This document shows, one piece after another, positions 1 to 5,880 of a stretch of DNA of 6,972 nt. Position numbers and translations under genes: made by a program. The notes below the pieces were generated by a model. That model had not been told where the DNA came from, ran no database searches, and saw nothing but the letters and a program-made list of their open reading frames with translations. This DNA comes from Thermoplasmata archaeon (lineage in GTDB: Archaea > Thermoplasmatota > Thermoplasmata > Thermoplasmatales > Thermoplasmataceae), in assembly GCA_021797055.1 (NCBI GenBank), contig JAKAAI010000093.1, forward strand, positions 1 to 6,972, written 5' to 3'. Every line of letters begins with the position of its first letter. Within the stretch, counting starts at the first letter, position 1.

Positions 1-606
1 AAAACAAAAAGGGAGACAGTGGATGAGAACAGACCCGTTGAAAAATCTGCCGGGCAAACATATTACAGTATACTCTTTGCAACTGCCCTTTTCGGTTTCA
101 GCTACTACAGCGTAGGTTTCCCGATATTAACCGCTGCACAGGCGTCTTCGTCTATTCTTTATGGTCTCCTTGTTTATCCGATCTTCATGGGAACCTCGGC
201 GACAGGTGGATTTATTTACAGCAGGATAAAGGCGAGAAGAGAAATCCCGATTCTAGGGCTTTTTGGATATATTCTGTCCGGATCTGCGGCATTCGGAATA
301 TTCCTGATCCTGTTTTTTCACGCGGGATTTGAATACTTTTATTTATCCGCTCTAATCCTAGGTCTGGGTACATCAGCCATAGAGACATTTGAACCCTCAA
401 TCGTTTCAAGGATAGTTCGTGGAGCAAAGGCTGGATCTGCAATGGGCATGCTTTCCTTCTTCAGGAGTATAGGTATGTTTTCAGGCAATATTATAGTCGG
501 CCTTCTTTATTTGATATCTCCAGAATATTCATACCTATACGCTACTAGCGTTGCGGTTATAGGCGGGCTCTCCGTATTAATTGCCGGGAGGAATTTCCGC
601 GGATAA
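1..606 (+). CDS. Major facilitator superfamily transporter, C-terminal half (cut by window edge)
   Basis: This is the second half of a membrane transporter. The frame is open from base 1, so the gene begins outside the window; a GTG at 19 is an internal codon or at best a weak alternative start. The visible part begins with a charged stretch (KTKRETVDENRPVEKSAG) that fits the central cytoplasmic loop of a 12-helix MFS protein. About six hydrophobic segments follow, near residues 14-34, 44-65, 75-98, 104-125, 140-165 and 170-190 counted from the GTG. A basic turn (YSRIKARREIP) between the second and third fits the MFS inter-helix loop. The family call rests on topology and on glycine-rich helices such as LILGLGTSAIETFEPS. 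The substrate cannot be told. The stop at 604-606 lies 4 bases from the stop of the convergent mqnE. Other 12-helix permease families cannot be fully excluded. Confidence 0.75.
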   Translation, partial: KTKRETVDENRPVEKSAGQTYYSILFATALFGFSYYSVGFPILTAAQASSSILYGLLVYPIFMGTSATGGFIYSRIKARREIPILGLFGYILSGSAAFGIFLILFFHAGFEYFYLSALILGLGTSAIETFEPSIVSRIVRGAKAGSAMGMLSFFRSIGMFSGNIIVGLLYLISPEYSYLYATSVAVIGGLSVLIAGRNFRG

Positions 607-610
607 TGCC

Positions 611-1726
611 TTATGTATACCTTATTATGTTATAAAAAGTATCCCTCTGTGCGGGGATTTTACCGGCGCCCAATATCATCGAATCAAGTTCATCAGAAAA
701 GGTTTTCTCCCTCCTGTCTGTTGCACCAAAGATTTTTTCGCTGAACGCAGTCCCAACAAGATCATTGCCTCCCGATCTCAAAGCGACCTGAGAAACCAGC
801 TTTCCAAGTGCGACCCAATATACACTGATATTTTTAATTGCTGATCCAGCGATTATTCTTGCAAGGGAAATCACGTCCAGATCTTTCTCTCCAGAGGCTT
901 CATGCTTAACTTTTCCAGATCTCAAAAGTGGCGTGTTTTCCGGGCTGAATTTCAGCGGTATGATTGATATAATTCCCGGTTGCTCAATCTCGCAATCCCG
1001 CAGTTTAATGAAATGATCTATTATGTGATCATAATTTTCAACGTGGCCATAGGTTATAGTGGAATTACCCCGGAAACCGAGTGCGTGAATTTCCTTCGCG
1101 TCCTGCAGCCACTTTTCGCCTGAAATCTTCTCTTTAGTGGTGATGACTTTCCTGATTTCAGGATCAAATATCTCAGCTCCTCCACCCGTATGCGCATCGG
1201 CACCTGCATCCATGATCCTGGTAACTACTTCCTTTATGGAATTGCCCGTTGTTCTTGCGATAAAGTCAATTTCCGGTATTGTAAGTGTCTTAAGAGTGGC
1301 GGTAGGAATCTCCTGCTTAATTGCTCTGAATATTCTCTCATAGTATTCAAGGTCAAGGTATGGATTGAAGCCGCCAACGACATGAATTTCTGTGCAATGC
1401 AGTTCCTTTGCCTTTCTGGCCTCAGCTCGTACCTGTTCCTCCGTTAGTTCATACCCCCTATCGGTTTTTCCCTTTAATTTAGCAGGTACATAGAAAGCGC
1501 ATATTGGACACGACGCGGAACAATAATTTGAATAATTTATGTTATAAGAAACAGCATATCCAACGGTATCGCCAACCTGGTATGAGGCAAGAGAATCAGC
1601 CAGTCTAGTTCTGGAGTGAAAGCTCATTGTTTCCATGATCTCTTTTGCTTCATTTTTGTTGATAAAACTACCGTCTGTAATATAATCGTACCAGTAACTT
1701 TCGCTGGAGGTCAACTGTGTCTTCAC
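611..1726 (-). CDS. mqnE: Aminofutalosine synthase (radical SAM), menaquinone futalosine pathway
   Basis: MqnE joins the adenosyl part of S-adenosylmethionine to the enolpyruvyl-benzoate made by MqnA, giving 6-amino-6-deoxyfutalosine. It is a cytoplasmic [4Fe-4S] enzyme. The 371-residue product has the radical SAM CX3CX2C motif at Cys69, Cys73 and Cys76 (YCSASCPICAFY). It also has a GG-P segment (HVVGGFNPYLDLEYY) and the MqnE-like blocks GGGAEIFDPEIRKVI, KISGEKWL, YGHVE and SIIPLKFSPENTPL, then YWVALGK near the C-terminus. The length is normal for the family. The start is GTG at 1724-1726; an ATG 11 bases upstream is out of frame and stops at once. It is divergent from mqnC and convergent with the transporter. 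CofG/CofH and MqnC are related; the PLKFSPENT and YWVALG blocks favour MqnE over MqnC. Confidence 0.85.
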   Translation of the reverse strand: MKTQLTSSESYWYDYITDGSFINKNEAKEIMETMSFHSRTRLADSLASYQVGDTVGYAVSYNINYSNYCSASCPICAFYVPAKLKGKTDRGYELTEEQVRAEARKAKELHCTEIHVVGGFNPYLDLEYYERIFRAIKQEIPTATLKTLTIPEIDFIARTTGNSIKEVVTRIMDAGADAHTGGGAEIFDPEIRKVITTKEKISGEKWLQDAKEIHALGFRGNSTITYGHVENYDHIIDHFIKLRDCEIEQPGIISIIPLKFSPENTPLLRSGKVKHEASGEKDLDVISLARIIAGSAIKNISVYWVALGKLVSQVALRSGGNDLVGTAFSEKIFGATDRREKTFSDELDSMILGAGKIPAQRDTFYNIIRYT

Positions 1727-1740
1727 GATACAGTCATCGA

Positions 1741-1757
1741 TTTAAATCTAATAAGAA
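1741..1757 (-). promoter_or_regulatory. Possible mqnE promoter (TATA-like)
   Basis: Read on the minus strand, this stretch is TTCTTATTAGATTTAAA. The TTCTTATT part is centred about 27 bases before the GTG start of mqnE, which would give a nearly leaderless mRNA. The TTTAAA part is only about 18 bases away, so the exact box is uncertain. No Shine-Dalgarno sequence precedes the GTG. Confidence 0.25.
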
Positions 1758-1775
1758 TTACCTGTTTTCTGATAA

Positions 1776-1783
1776 TCTATAAA
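1776..1783 (+). promoter_or_regulatory. Probable mqnC promoter (TATA box)
   Basis: TCTATAAA is centred about 33 bases before the mqnC ATG. With the usual archaeal distance of about 25 bases from box to transcription start, the mRNA would begin around 1805 and have a leader of only a few bases. No ribosome binding site is visible, in keeping with near-leaderless initiation. It shares the 86-base divergent region with the mqnE promoter. Confidence 0.4.
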
Positions 1784-1812
1784 GATTATTAACTTTTCAG
1801 CAATATCTGTCT

Positions 1813-2919
1813 ATGTTGTCCAATGCCTCTCTCTATTATGAGATAGAGGAAAAGATAGAACAAAGGCAAAACCTGTTGCCCGAGGACATTGTTTTCCTCT
1901 ATGATACAGCTGATATAAACTGGCTTGGTGGTCTTGCTGGAAAGATGGCAGACAACGTGTCCTCAAATTACGTTTCTTTTGTGTCCAATCTGATACTTAA
2001 TTATACAAACGTCTGTAACGTAAGGTGCAAATTCTGCGCCTTTTATCGTACCGGCTCGGAGGAGGACTCTTATACTTTTGATGAAGATAGGGTTATAGAG
2101 GAGATAGCAAGATATTATGAACCATACGGGATCAGGCAGCTTCTGATACAGGGAGGAGTTAACCCGAGCCTCAATCTGGAATATTACACATCACTCTTCA
2201 GTAGAATCAGGAATGAGTTCCCGAACCTTGGAATCCACGGACTTTCAACGTCAGAAATATCATTCATTTCAAAGAAAGCAAAACTTTCTGTGGAGGATCT
2301 TCTTATTGAACTCAGAAAATCAGGTCTTGAGACGATCCCCGGTGCAGGTGGCGAAATACTGGATTCTTCGGTCAGGAAGAAACTTGGCAGACCAATGAAT
2401 TCAGGAGAGGAATGGCTTTCTATTATGGAGACTGCTCACCGTCTTGGAATACGGACATCAGCGACTATGATGTTCGGTCATGTGGAGACAAGCCTCGACA
2501 AAGCCAATCATCTACTCAGCATACTGAAACTTCAGCAGAAATACCATGGTTTCCTCTCGTTCACTCCATGGAATTTTGAGCCAGGTAACACTCAGCTTGA
2601 GAGAGAAGGGGTTGTTACAGAAAGAACCGGCGGCCTAGACGTAATAAGGAATATAGCCATAGCAAGAGTAGTTTTTAACTCACAGCTCCCTGTAATACAG
2701 ACTTCCTGGCTCACTAATGGCGTTGAAATGGGCCAAATTGCAATCTTGTATGGTGCAAATGACTGGGGCGGTACTATTTATGATGAAAAGGTTATTCCTG
2801 CAACTGGAAAGCAGGTTGGCAACTTGAGAAAGGATACAATAATTGAATCAATAAAAGCAATTGGTCGGATCCCGGTGGAGAGGGACAACCTCTACAGAAC
2901 AATCAAAATTTATGAATAA
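1813..2919 (+). CDS. mqnC: Cyclic dehypoxanthine futalosine synthase (radical SAM)
   Basis: MqnC cyclises dehypoxanthine futalosine to its spiro form, the radical SAM step two reactions after MqnE in the futalosine pathway. The 368-residue product carries CX3CX2C at Cys68, Cys72 and Cys75 (NYTNVCNVRCKFCAFYR). It then shows LLIQGGVNPSLNLEYY, PGAGGEILDSSVRKK, TSATMMFGHVET and the MqnC-type block SFTPWNFEPGNTQL. QTSWLTNGVEMGQIAILYGANDWGGT lies near the C-terminus in shorter recognisable parts (TSWLTNG, GANDWGGT). The combination of PW-F-PGNT and MMFGHVET separates it from MqnE and from CofG/CofH. The length is normal. It starts just after a shared divergent promoter region opposite mqnE, so both enzymes can be controlled together. 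Its last codons overlap the start of truD. The genes for MqnA, MqnB or an equivalent nucleosidase, and MqnD are not in this window. Confidence 0.85.
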   Translation: MLSNASLYYEIEEKIEQRQNLLPEDIVFLYDTADINWLGGLAGKMADNVSSNYVSFVSNLILNYTNVCNVRCKFCAFYRTGSEEDSYTFDEDRVIEEIARYYEPYGIRQLLIQGGVNPSLNLEYYTSLFSRIRNEFPNLGIHGLSTSEISFISKKAKLSVEDLLIELRKSGLETIPGAGGEILDSSVRKKLGRPMNSGEEWLSIMETAHRLGIRTSATMMFGHVETSLDKANHLLSILKLQQKYHGFLSFTPWNFEPGNTQLEREGVVTERTGGLDVIRNIAIARVVFNSQLPVIQTSWLTNGVEMGQIAILYGANDWGGTIYDEKVIPATGKQVGNLRKDTIIESIKAIGRIPVERDNLYRTIKIYE

Positions 2920-4147
2920 TGACGTGGAAGCGGGAATGCTTTCTTACCTCACAAAGGGGAAAGCTGCCGGTGGTACTTTCAAGGCCAAGCCAGAGGATTT
3001 TATTGTTGAAGAGATACCTGTCCAGATCACAAGAAAGGATACTGGTAAGTACCTAATAATAAAGATCAGGCTCAGGAACTGGGAAACGAACAGGTTTGTT
3101 ACATATTTAAGCAAGTTTCTTAAGATCAGCGATAAGAGGATAACATTTGCCGGCACGAAGGACAGAAATGGCATCACCACTCAATATTTTTGTCTCAATT
3201 ATCAGGGAAACCCGGATCTTGAAAATATCATGGATACTGAGGTCATTGAAACTTTCAGGTCCGACAGGATGCTTTCACTTGGCGATTTAATTGGAAACAG
3301 GTTCTACATCTACACATCCTCATTAACTGATGAGTCAATAGTTAAAGAACTGAATGATGAAATGAACCAGCTTGGTGGGTTTCCTAATTTCTTCGGTTAC
3401 CAGAGATTTGGAACAAAGAGGCCTATCACCCATCGTGTTGGTAAGGAGATATTGAAGGGTGACTTCAGGCAGGCTGTAATGGAATATCTATGCGATCCGA
3501 AATTTGACACAGAACCATTCAGGCTCGATCTTCTTCAAACCGGAGACTTTAAAAGTGCACTTAAAACCTTCCCTAAGCAGCTGAATTACGAGCGGATCCT
3601 TATACAGCACGTTGCGGAGAATGGAGATTTTGAGGGTGCAATGGAAAAGCTTCCGAGAACATTGCAGATGATGTTCATTCATGCTTACCAGTCATATTTG
3701 TTCAACCTGATCCTCTCGTATCGAATAAATGAAGATCATGGCTTAACAGAACCTCATAAAGGCGATTATTTTGTTGAAATAGATCAATATTTCAATCCTG
3801 TATCTGAGCCAATGAAGGTAAATGAATTAAATTTACAAATGGTTAAGAACAAGATAATCGAAGACAGGGTAAGGATAACACTCCCCCTCATAGGTTACAA
3901 CACGGACAATTCCATAATACAGCAGGATGGGATCAGAGACATAATTGAAAATGAAGGAATTGACAGAAGTGCTTTCCGTATCCGAAATCATAAGAGCATG
4001 GGTTCATCCGGATCACAGAGAATAATATCAGCAAAGCCAAATGATTTCAATTTCTCGGATGGCAGGTTCACTTTCAATCTTGGAAAGGGAATATACGCCA
4101 CGTCCTATTTGAGGGAAATATTAAAGGAAAATATGGAGAATATATGA
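2912..4147 (+). CDS. truD: tRNA pseudouridine(13) synthase TruD
   Basis: TruD isomerises uridine to pseudouridine in tRNA, at U13 in bacteria; archaeal and eukaryotic relatives (Pus7) can have further targets. The 411-residue product has the N-terminal block KPEDFIVEEIP (residues 26-36) and the catalytic block FAGTKDRNGITTQ with the active Asp84. LGDLIGNRFYI (123-133) and NFFGYQRFG (159-167) follow, then the long inserted TRUD domain typical of archaeal members. The end GKGIYATSYLREIL is also typical. I place the start at ATG 2912 because family members begin a few residues before a G-M-x-x-YLTK segment, as here (EAGMLSYLTK). An in-frame TTG at 2861 would reach far into mqnC, and ATG 2936 is a shorter option. 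The ATG lies inside the end of mqnC (ATGAATAA, 8-base overlap), so the two are probably cotranscribed. Stop is TGA. Confidence 0.93.
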   Translation: MNNDVEAGMLSYLTKGKAAGGTFKAKPEDFIVEEIPVQITRKDTGKYLIIKIRLRNWETNRFVTYLSKFLKISDKRITFAGTKDRNGITTQYFCLNYQGNPDLENIMDTEVIETFRSDRMLSLGDLIGNRFYIYTSSLTDESIVKELNDEMNQLGGFPNFFGYQRFGTKRPITHRVGKEILKGDFRQAVMEYLCDPKFDTEPFRLDLLQTGDFKSALKTFPKQLNYERILIQHVAENGDFEGAMEKLPRTLQMMFIHAYQSYLFNLILSYRINEDHGLTEPHKGDYFVEIDQYFNPVSEPMKVNELNLQMVKNKIIEDRVRITLPLIGYNTDNSIIQQDGIRDIIENEGIDRSAFRIRNHKSMGSSGSQRIISAKPNDFNFSDGRFTFNLGKGIYATSYLREILKENMENI

Positions 4148-4152
4148 CACAA

Positions 4153-4707
4153 TCAGATTAAGCCGACTTTCTGTAGTTCTTTCTTGACCTTTATAACTGC
4201 CTGCTCAATTTCACTCTCTTCTTTCGCACCTGTGCATACAACCTTTCCAGATCCAAAAAGAAGCAAGACGACTTTTGGCTCCTCTACCCTGTAGACAAGC
4301 CCGGGAAACTGCTCTGGTTCATATTCTACGTTTTCCAATCCCAGAGACATTGCAATATCTGTCAGATTCAGATCAGATTCCAGATCATATACTGCGACAA
4401 TATTTTGAACTACAATATCAGGGTGATCGTAGACCTTTATCCCGGCCTTTTTCAGTTTTTGAATTATCGTGTCAATTGTTAACTTGACATTCTCAAGATT
4501 TTTCGCACCGGTGCAGTTTACCTTTCCGCTCCTGAAAATAAGTACAGCGGTTTTGGGTTCATGTAGACGATATATCAAGCCAGGAAACTGCTCAGGCTCG
4601 TATTCAGATCCATCAAGTGCAAGTGCAATCCTGCTTAAATCAAGGCGTTCTGCAAGTGACGTCGATGCGACAATATTTTCAATGGTAATTTTTTCTTTTT
4701 CGCTCAT
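4153..4707 (-). CDS. tbp: TATA-box binding protein (archaeal TBP)
   Basis: TBP binds promoter TATA boxes, bends the DNA and, with TFB, recruits archaeal RNA polymerase. The 184-residue product is almost entirely the saddle-shaped core, made of two repeats at about residues 6-92 and 99-184. Each repeat carries EYEPEQFPGL-YR, EPK, F-SGKV and CTGAK; the first reads FPGLIYRLHEPKTAVLIF and the second FPGLVYRVEEPKVVLLLF. The phenylalanines in these blocks are those that intercalate into DNA. The two halves are also related at DNA level, offset by 279 bases (TTTCGCACC at 4222 and 4501). There is no long acidic tail, which some archaeal TBPs have. ATG at 4705-4707 is preceded by a Shine-Dalgarno GAGGT with a 5-base spacer. 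It is convergent with truD (5 bases between stops). Confidence 0.98.
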   Translation of the reverse strand: MSEKEKITIENIVASTSLAERLDLSRIALALDGSEYEPEQFPGLIYRLHEPKTAVLIFRSGKVNCTGAKNLENVKLTIDTIIQKLKKAGIKVYDHPDIVVQNIVAVYDLESDLNLTDIAMSLGLENVEYEPEQFPGLVYRVEEPKVVLLLFGSGKVVCTGAKEESEIEQAVIKVKKELQKVGLI

Positions 4708-4712
4708 AATAT

Positions 4713-4717
4713 ACCTC
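4713..4717 (-). promoter_or_regulatory. Ribosome binding site of tbp
   Basis: GAGGT lies 5 bases before the ATG on the minus strand. It is the clearest Shine-Dalgarno sequence in the window, where most other starts have none, and it supports the chosen tbp start and a short leader. Confidence 0.6.
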
Positions 4718-4730
4718 TTACGCGGGCTTA

Positions 4731-4749
4731 TTTATAAATAGTATATAAA
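4731..4749 (-). promoter_or_regulatory. tbp promoter with two adjacent TATA-like boxes
   Basis: On the minus strand TTTATATA (4742-4749) is followed directly by TATTTATAAA (4731-4740). The upstream box would start transcription near 4720, giving a leader of about 13 bases that contains the GAGGT site. The downstream box would give a leaderless or nearly leaderless transcript. Two closely spaced binding sites for TBP in front of its own gene could allow self-control; that last point is inference. Confidence 0.5.
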
Positions 4750-4806
4750 ACATAACGCCTAAAATCGGCAATTTTTTTTCCTGTTTTCTGGTAAAATTTG
4801 TTGAGT

Positions 4807-5118
4807 TTACATCATATTAAGCTGCTCTTTCGCGAAGTCCGTCATCAACGCAGGGGTCCACTGAGGTTCCCAGACAAGTTCGACATCTGCCGCCTCCACC
4901 CCTTCGATATTCTCTACCACTCTCTGGGCTTCTGCAAGTATCCAAGGGGTGACCGGGCATGTCGGAGCAGTCATTGTCATCTTGATGTAGACTTTATCAT
5001 CATTGATTTGAACATCGTAAACTAACCCTAGGTTAACAACATCCATCCCTATTTCTGGATCAGATACTGCTTTCAATGCCTCCAGTACATCTTCCTTTGT
5101 AACCATGTTTTCAAACAT
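4807..5118 (-). CDS. MIP18/DUF59 family Fe-S cluster assembly-type protein
   Basis: This 103-residue protein belongs to the MIP18 (DUF59) family, which includes SufT, PaaD and the eukaryotic CIA factor CIAO2. Members act in the cytoplasm in iron-sulfur cluster assembly or delivery. It shows the family hallmarks: DPEIGMDVVNLGLVYDV at residues 20-36, the strand KMTMTAPTCPVTPWI with the conserved Cys54, and a PaaD-like end ELVWEPQWTPALMTDFAK. The length is that of a single, complete domain with no fusion. ATG at 5118 is taken; Met5 (ATG at 5106) is an equal candidate, as the motif starts later. It lies upstream of tbp on the same strand with a 99-base gap that contains tbp's own promoter. Its clients are unknown; the nearby radical SAM enzymes need clusters, but so do many others. 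Confidence 0.9.
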   Translation of the reverse strand: MFENMVTKEDVLEALKAVSDPEIGMDVVNLGLVYDVQINDDKVYIKMTMTAPTCPVTPWILAEAQRVVENIEGVEAADVELVWEPQWTPALMTDFAKEQLNMM

Positions 5119-5132
5119 AATAGTTTAAAAAT

Positions 5133-5140
5133 GTATTTAA
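5133..5140 (-). promoter_or_regulatory. Possible promoter of the DUF59 gene
   Basis: TTAAATAC on the minus strand lies about 19 bases before the ATG at 5118 and about 30 before the ATG at 5106. The second distance fits a short-leader mRNA starting at Met5. A run TTTTTAAAC follows at 5123-5131. No Shine-Dalgarno site is seen. The assignment is weak. Confidence 0.3.
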
Positions 5141-5175
5141 CCTTTATCAGACAGCAAAAAATACAAACCAGCGCG

Positions 5176-5502
5176 TCAAGGATTTCCTTTATGATTTATG
5201 TGGGTTTTTCCATCTTCTCGGTAAATATAAATTCTCAGGGGAGGGGCAATTTCTGCTCTCAAATCACACTCAAAAACCTCCTTGACAAGTTTCGGGTTGA
5301 AAATTTCCAGAATTTTGTTTCTGTGCGCCTCAGCCCCAATCTTATTCAAATTTGCTTGTGCATCCACTATGGATACTACCTTCAGACCATTTTCATTTAC
5401 AGATCCCTCAAGAAGCTTTACAGTCTGCAGAAATCCCAGTTTTGAAAATCTATCTTTAACTTTCATCACAGTCCTACAATATTTTTCTCCTAACTTAAAC
5501 AT
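5176..5502 (-). CDS. DUF302 domain protein, function unknown
   Basis: This 108-residue protein fits the DUF302 family. Visible family-like traits are a front helix (FLQTVKLLEGSVNENGLKVV), then IVDAQANLNKIG, the IFNPKLVKEVFECDL segment (the family's NP-LA-E-L-AD block), an AP-LRIYIY strand and an end of the type DGKTHI. The domain appears complete at the C-terminus. The start is uncertain: ATG at 5502 gives 108 residues, while ATG at 5466 gives 96 and still covers the whole domain. A TATA-like stretch (5512-5525) is too close to 5502 but well placed for 5466. DUF302 proteins have no settled biochemical role. The gene lies 57 bases upstream of the DUF59 gene on the same strand, and an operon is possible but not shown. 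No signal peptide or metal-binding cluster is visible; there is one Cys near each end. Confidence 0.65.
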   Translation of the reverse strand: MFKLGEKYCRTVMKVKDRFSKLGFLQTVKLLEGSVNENGLKVVSIVDAQANLNKIGAEAHRNKILEIFNPKLVKEVFECDLRAEIAPPLRIYIYREDGKTHINHKGNP

Positions 5503-5511
5503 TCTTTGGGG

Positions 5512-5525
5512 CTTTTATGTAAAAA
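5512..5525 (-). promoter_or_regulatory. TATA-like element before the DUF302 gene
   Basis: The minus strand reads TTTTTACATAAAAG here. With a box-to-start distance of about 25 bases, transcription would begin near 5494, which favours the internal ATG at 5466 as the real start of the DUF302 gene. The rest of the gap, from 5526 to 5614, shows nothing I can name. Confidence 0.3.
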
Positions 5526-5614
5526 TTCCACAGCAGTTTACCCTGAAGTATGTGGGCAGTTGTCAGGATTTATTACACTTAGAGCTAAATCTCAAAAAAT
5601 CACTGAAATGAACC

Positions 5615-5880
5615 TTAATTTAATGGAATCATATCAATATATGCTCTTGTAATAAGCAAGTAAGGTCCCTCTACGGAGAGAAAGGCTCAGCAGTTTCAGC
5701 CACTGCATTACCACCTACTTTCATTTAACGCATAATATCATTCCTGACTAGCCTGATCATTTCTGGCATGCACATTGTGTCCGCGAGAGCCTGAATTCTC
5801 ATGGGGTGTTCGCCCGGAGAAAGGCGTGTTCCAGGAAACTGACTTCCATTCCCTGTAGTTTGTTTCAATGCCACAGCATT
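5615..5880 (-). pseudogene. Decayed coding remnant with nonsense codon and frameshift, family unrecognised
   Basis: Reading the minus strand from 5880, one frame gives protein-like sequence: ALKQTTGNGSQFPGTR, LSPGEHPMRIQALADT, MCMPEMIRLVRNDIMR. It then meets TAA at 5725-5727 and continues in the same frame as MKVGGNAVAETAEPFSP up to TAG at 5671-5673. If one missing base is supplied near 5674-5680, the neighbouring frame continues smoothly as VEGPYLLITRAYIDMIPLN and ends in TAA at 5615-5617. So about 88 codons of a former gene survive, with one nonsense change and one single-base deletion. The upper boundary is unclear, because it abuts the stop of the reductase-like gene; a GTG at 5874 could have been a start, or an N-terminal part may be lost. 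I do not recognise the family. The alternative is that the resemblance to protein is accidental, but the clean resumption across the frameshift argues against that. Confidence 0.5.

Noticed and set aside
1761..1771. CCTGTTTTCTG shared with 4780-4790, both in intergenic regions near promoters
   Set aside because: An 11-base match between two places is expected by chance in about 7 kb, the surrounding bases differ, and the positions relative to start codons do not match.
2861..2911. Longer truD start at TTG 2861
   Set aside because: It would overlap mqnC by 59 bases and add residues (MVGSRWRG) with no family resemblance; ATG 2912 fits the family start better.
611..2919. The radical SAM pair as CofG/CofH (F420 biosynthesis)
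   Set aside because: The families are related, but GGGAEIF, PLKFSPENT and YWVALG in one and MMFGHVET and PWNFEPGNT in the other fit MqnE and MqnC better.
5131..5611. Open frames on the plus strand opposite the DUF302 gene
   Set aside because: They lie antisense to a recognisable domain and show no family motif; treated as shadows.
5503..5880. tRNA, box C/D RNA or other RNA gene in the gap
   Set aside because: No cloverleaf, no convincing C or D box pair, and the upper part reads as a protein remnant.
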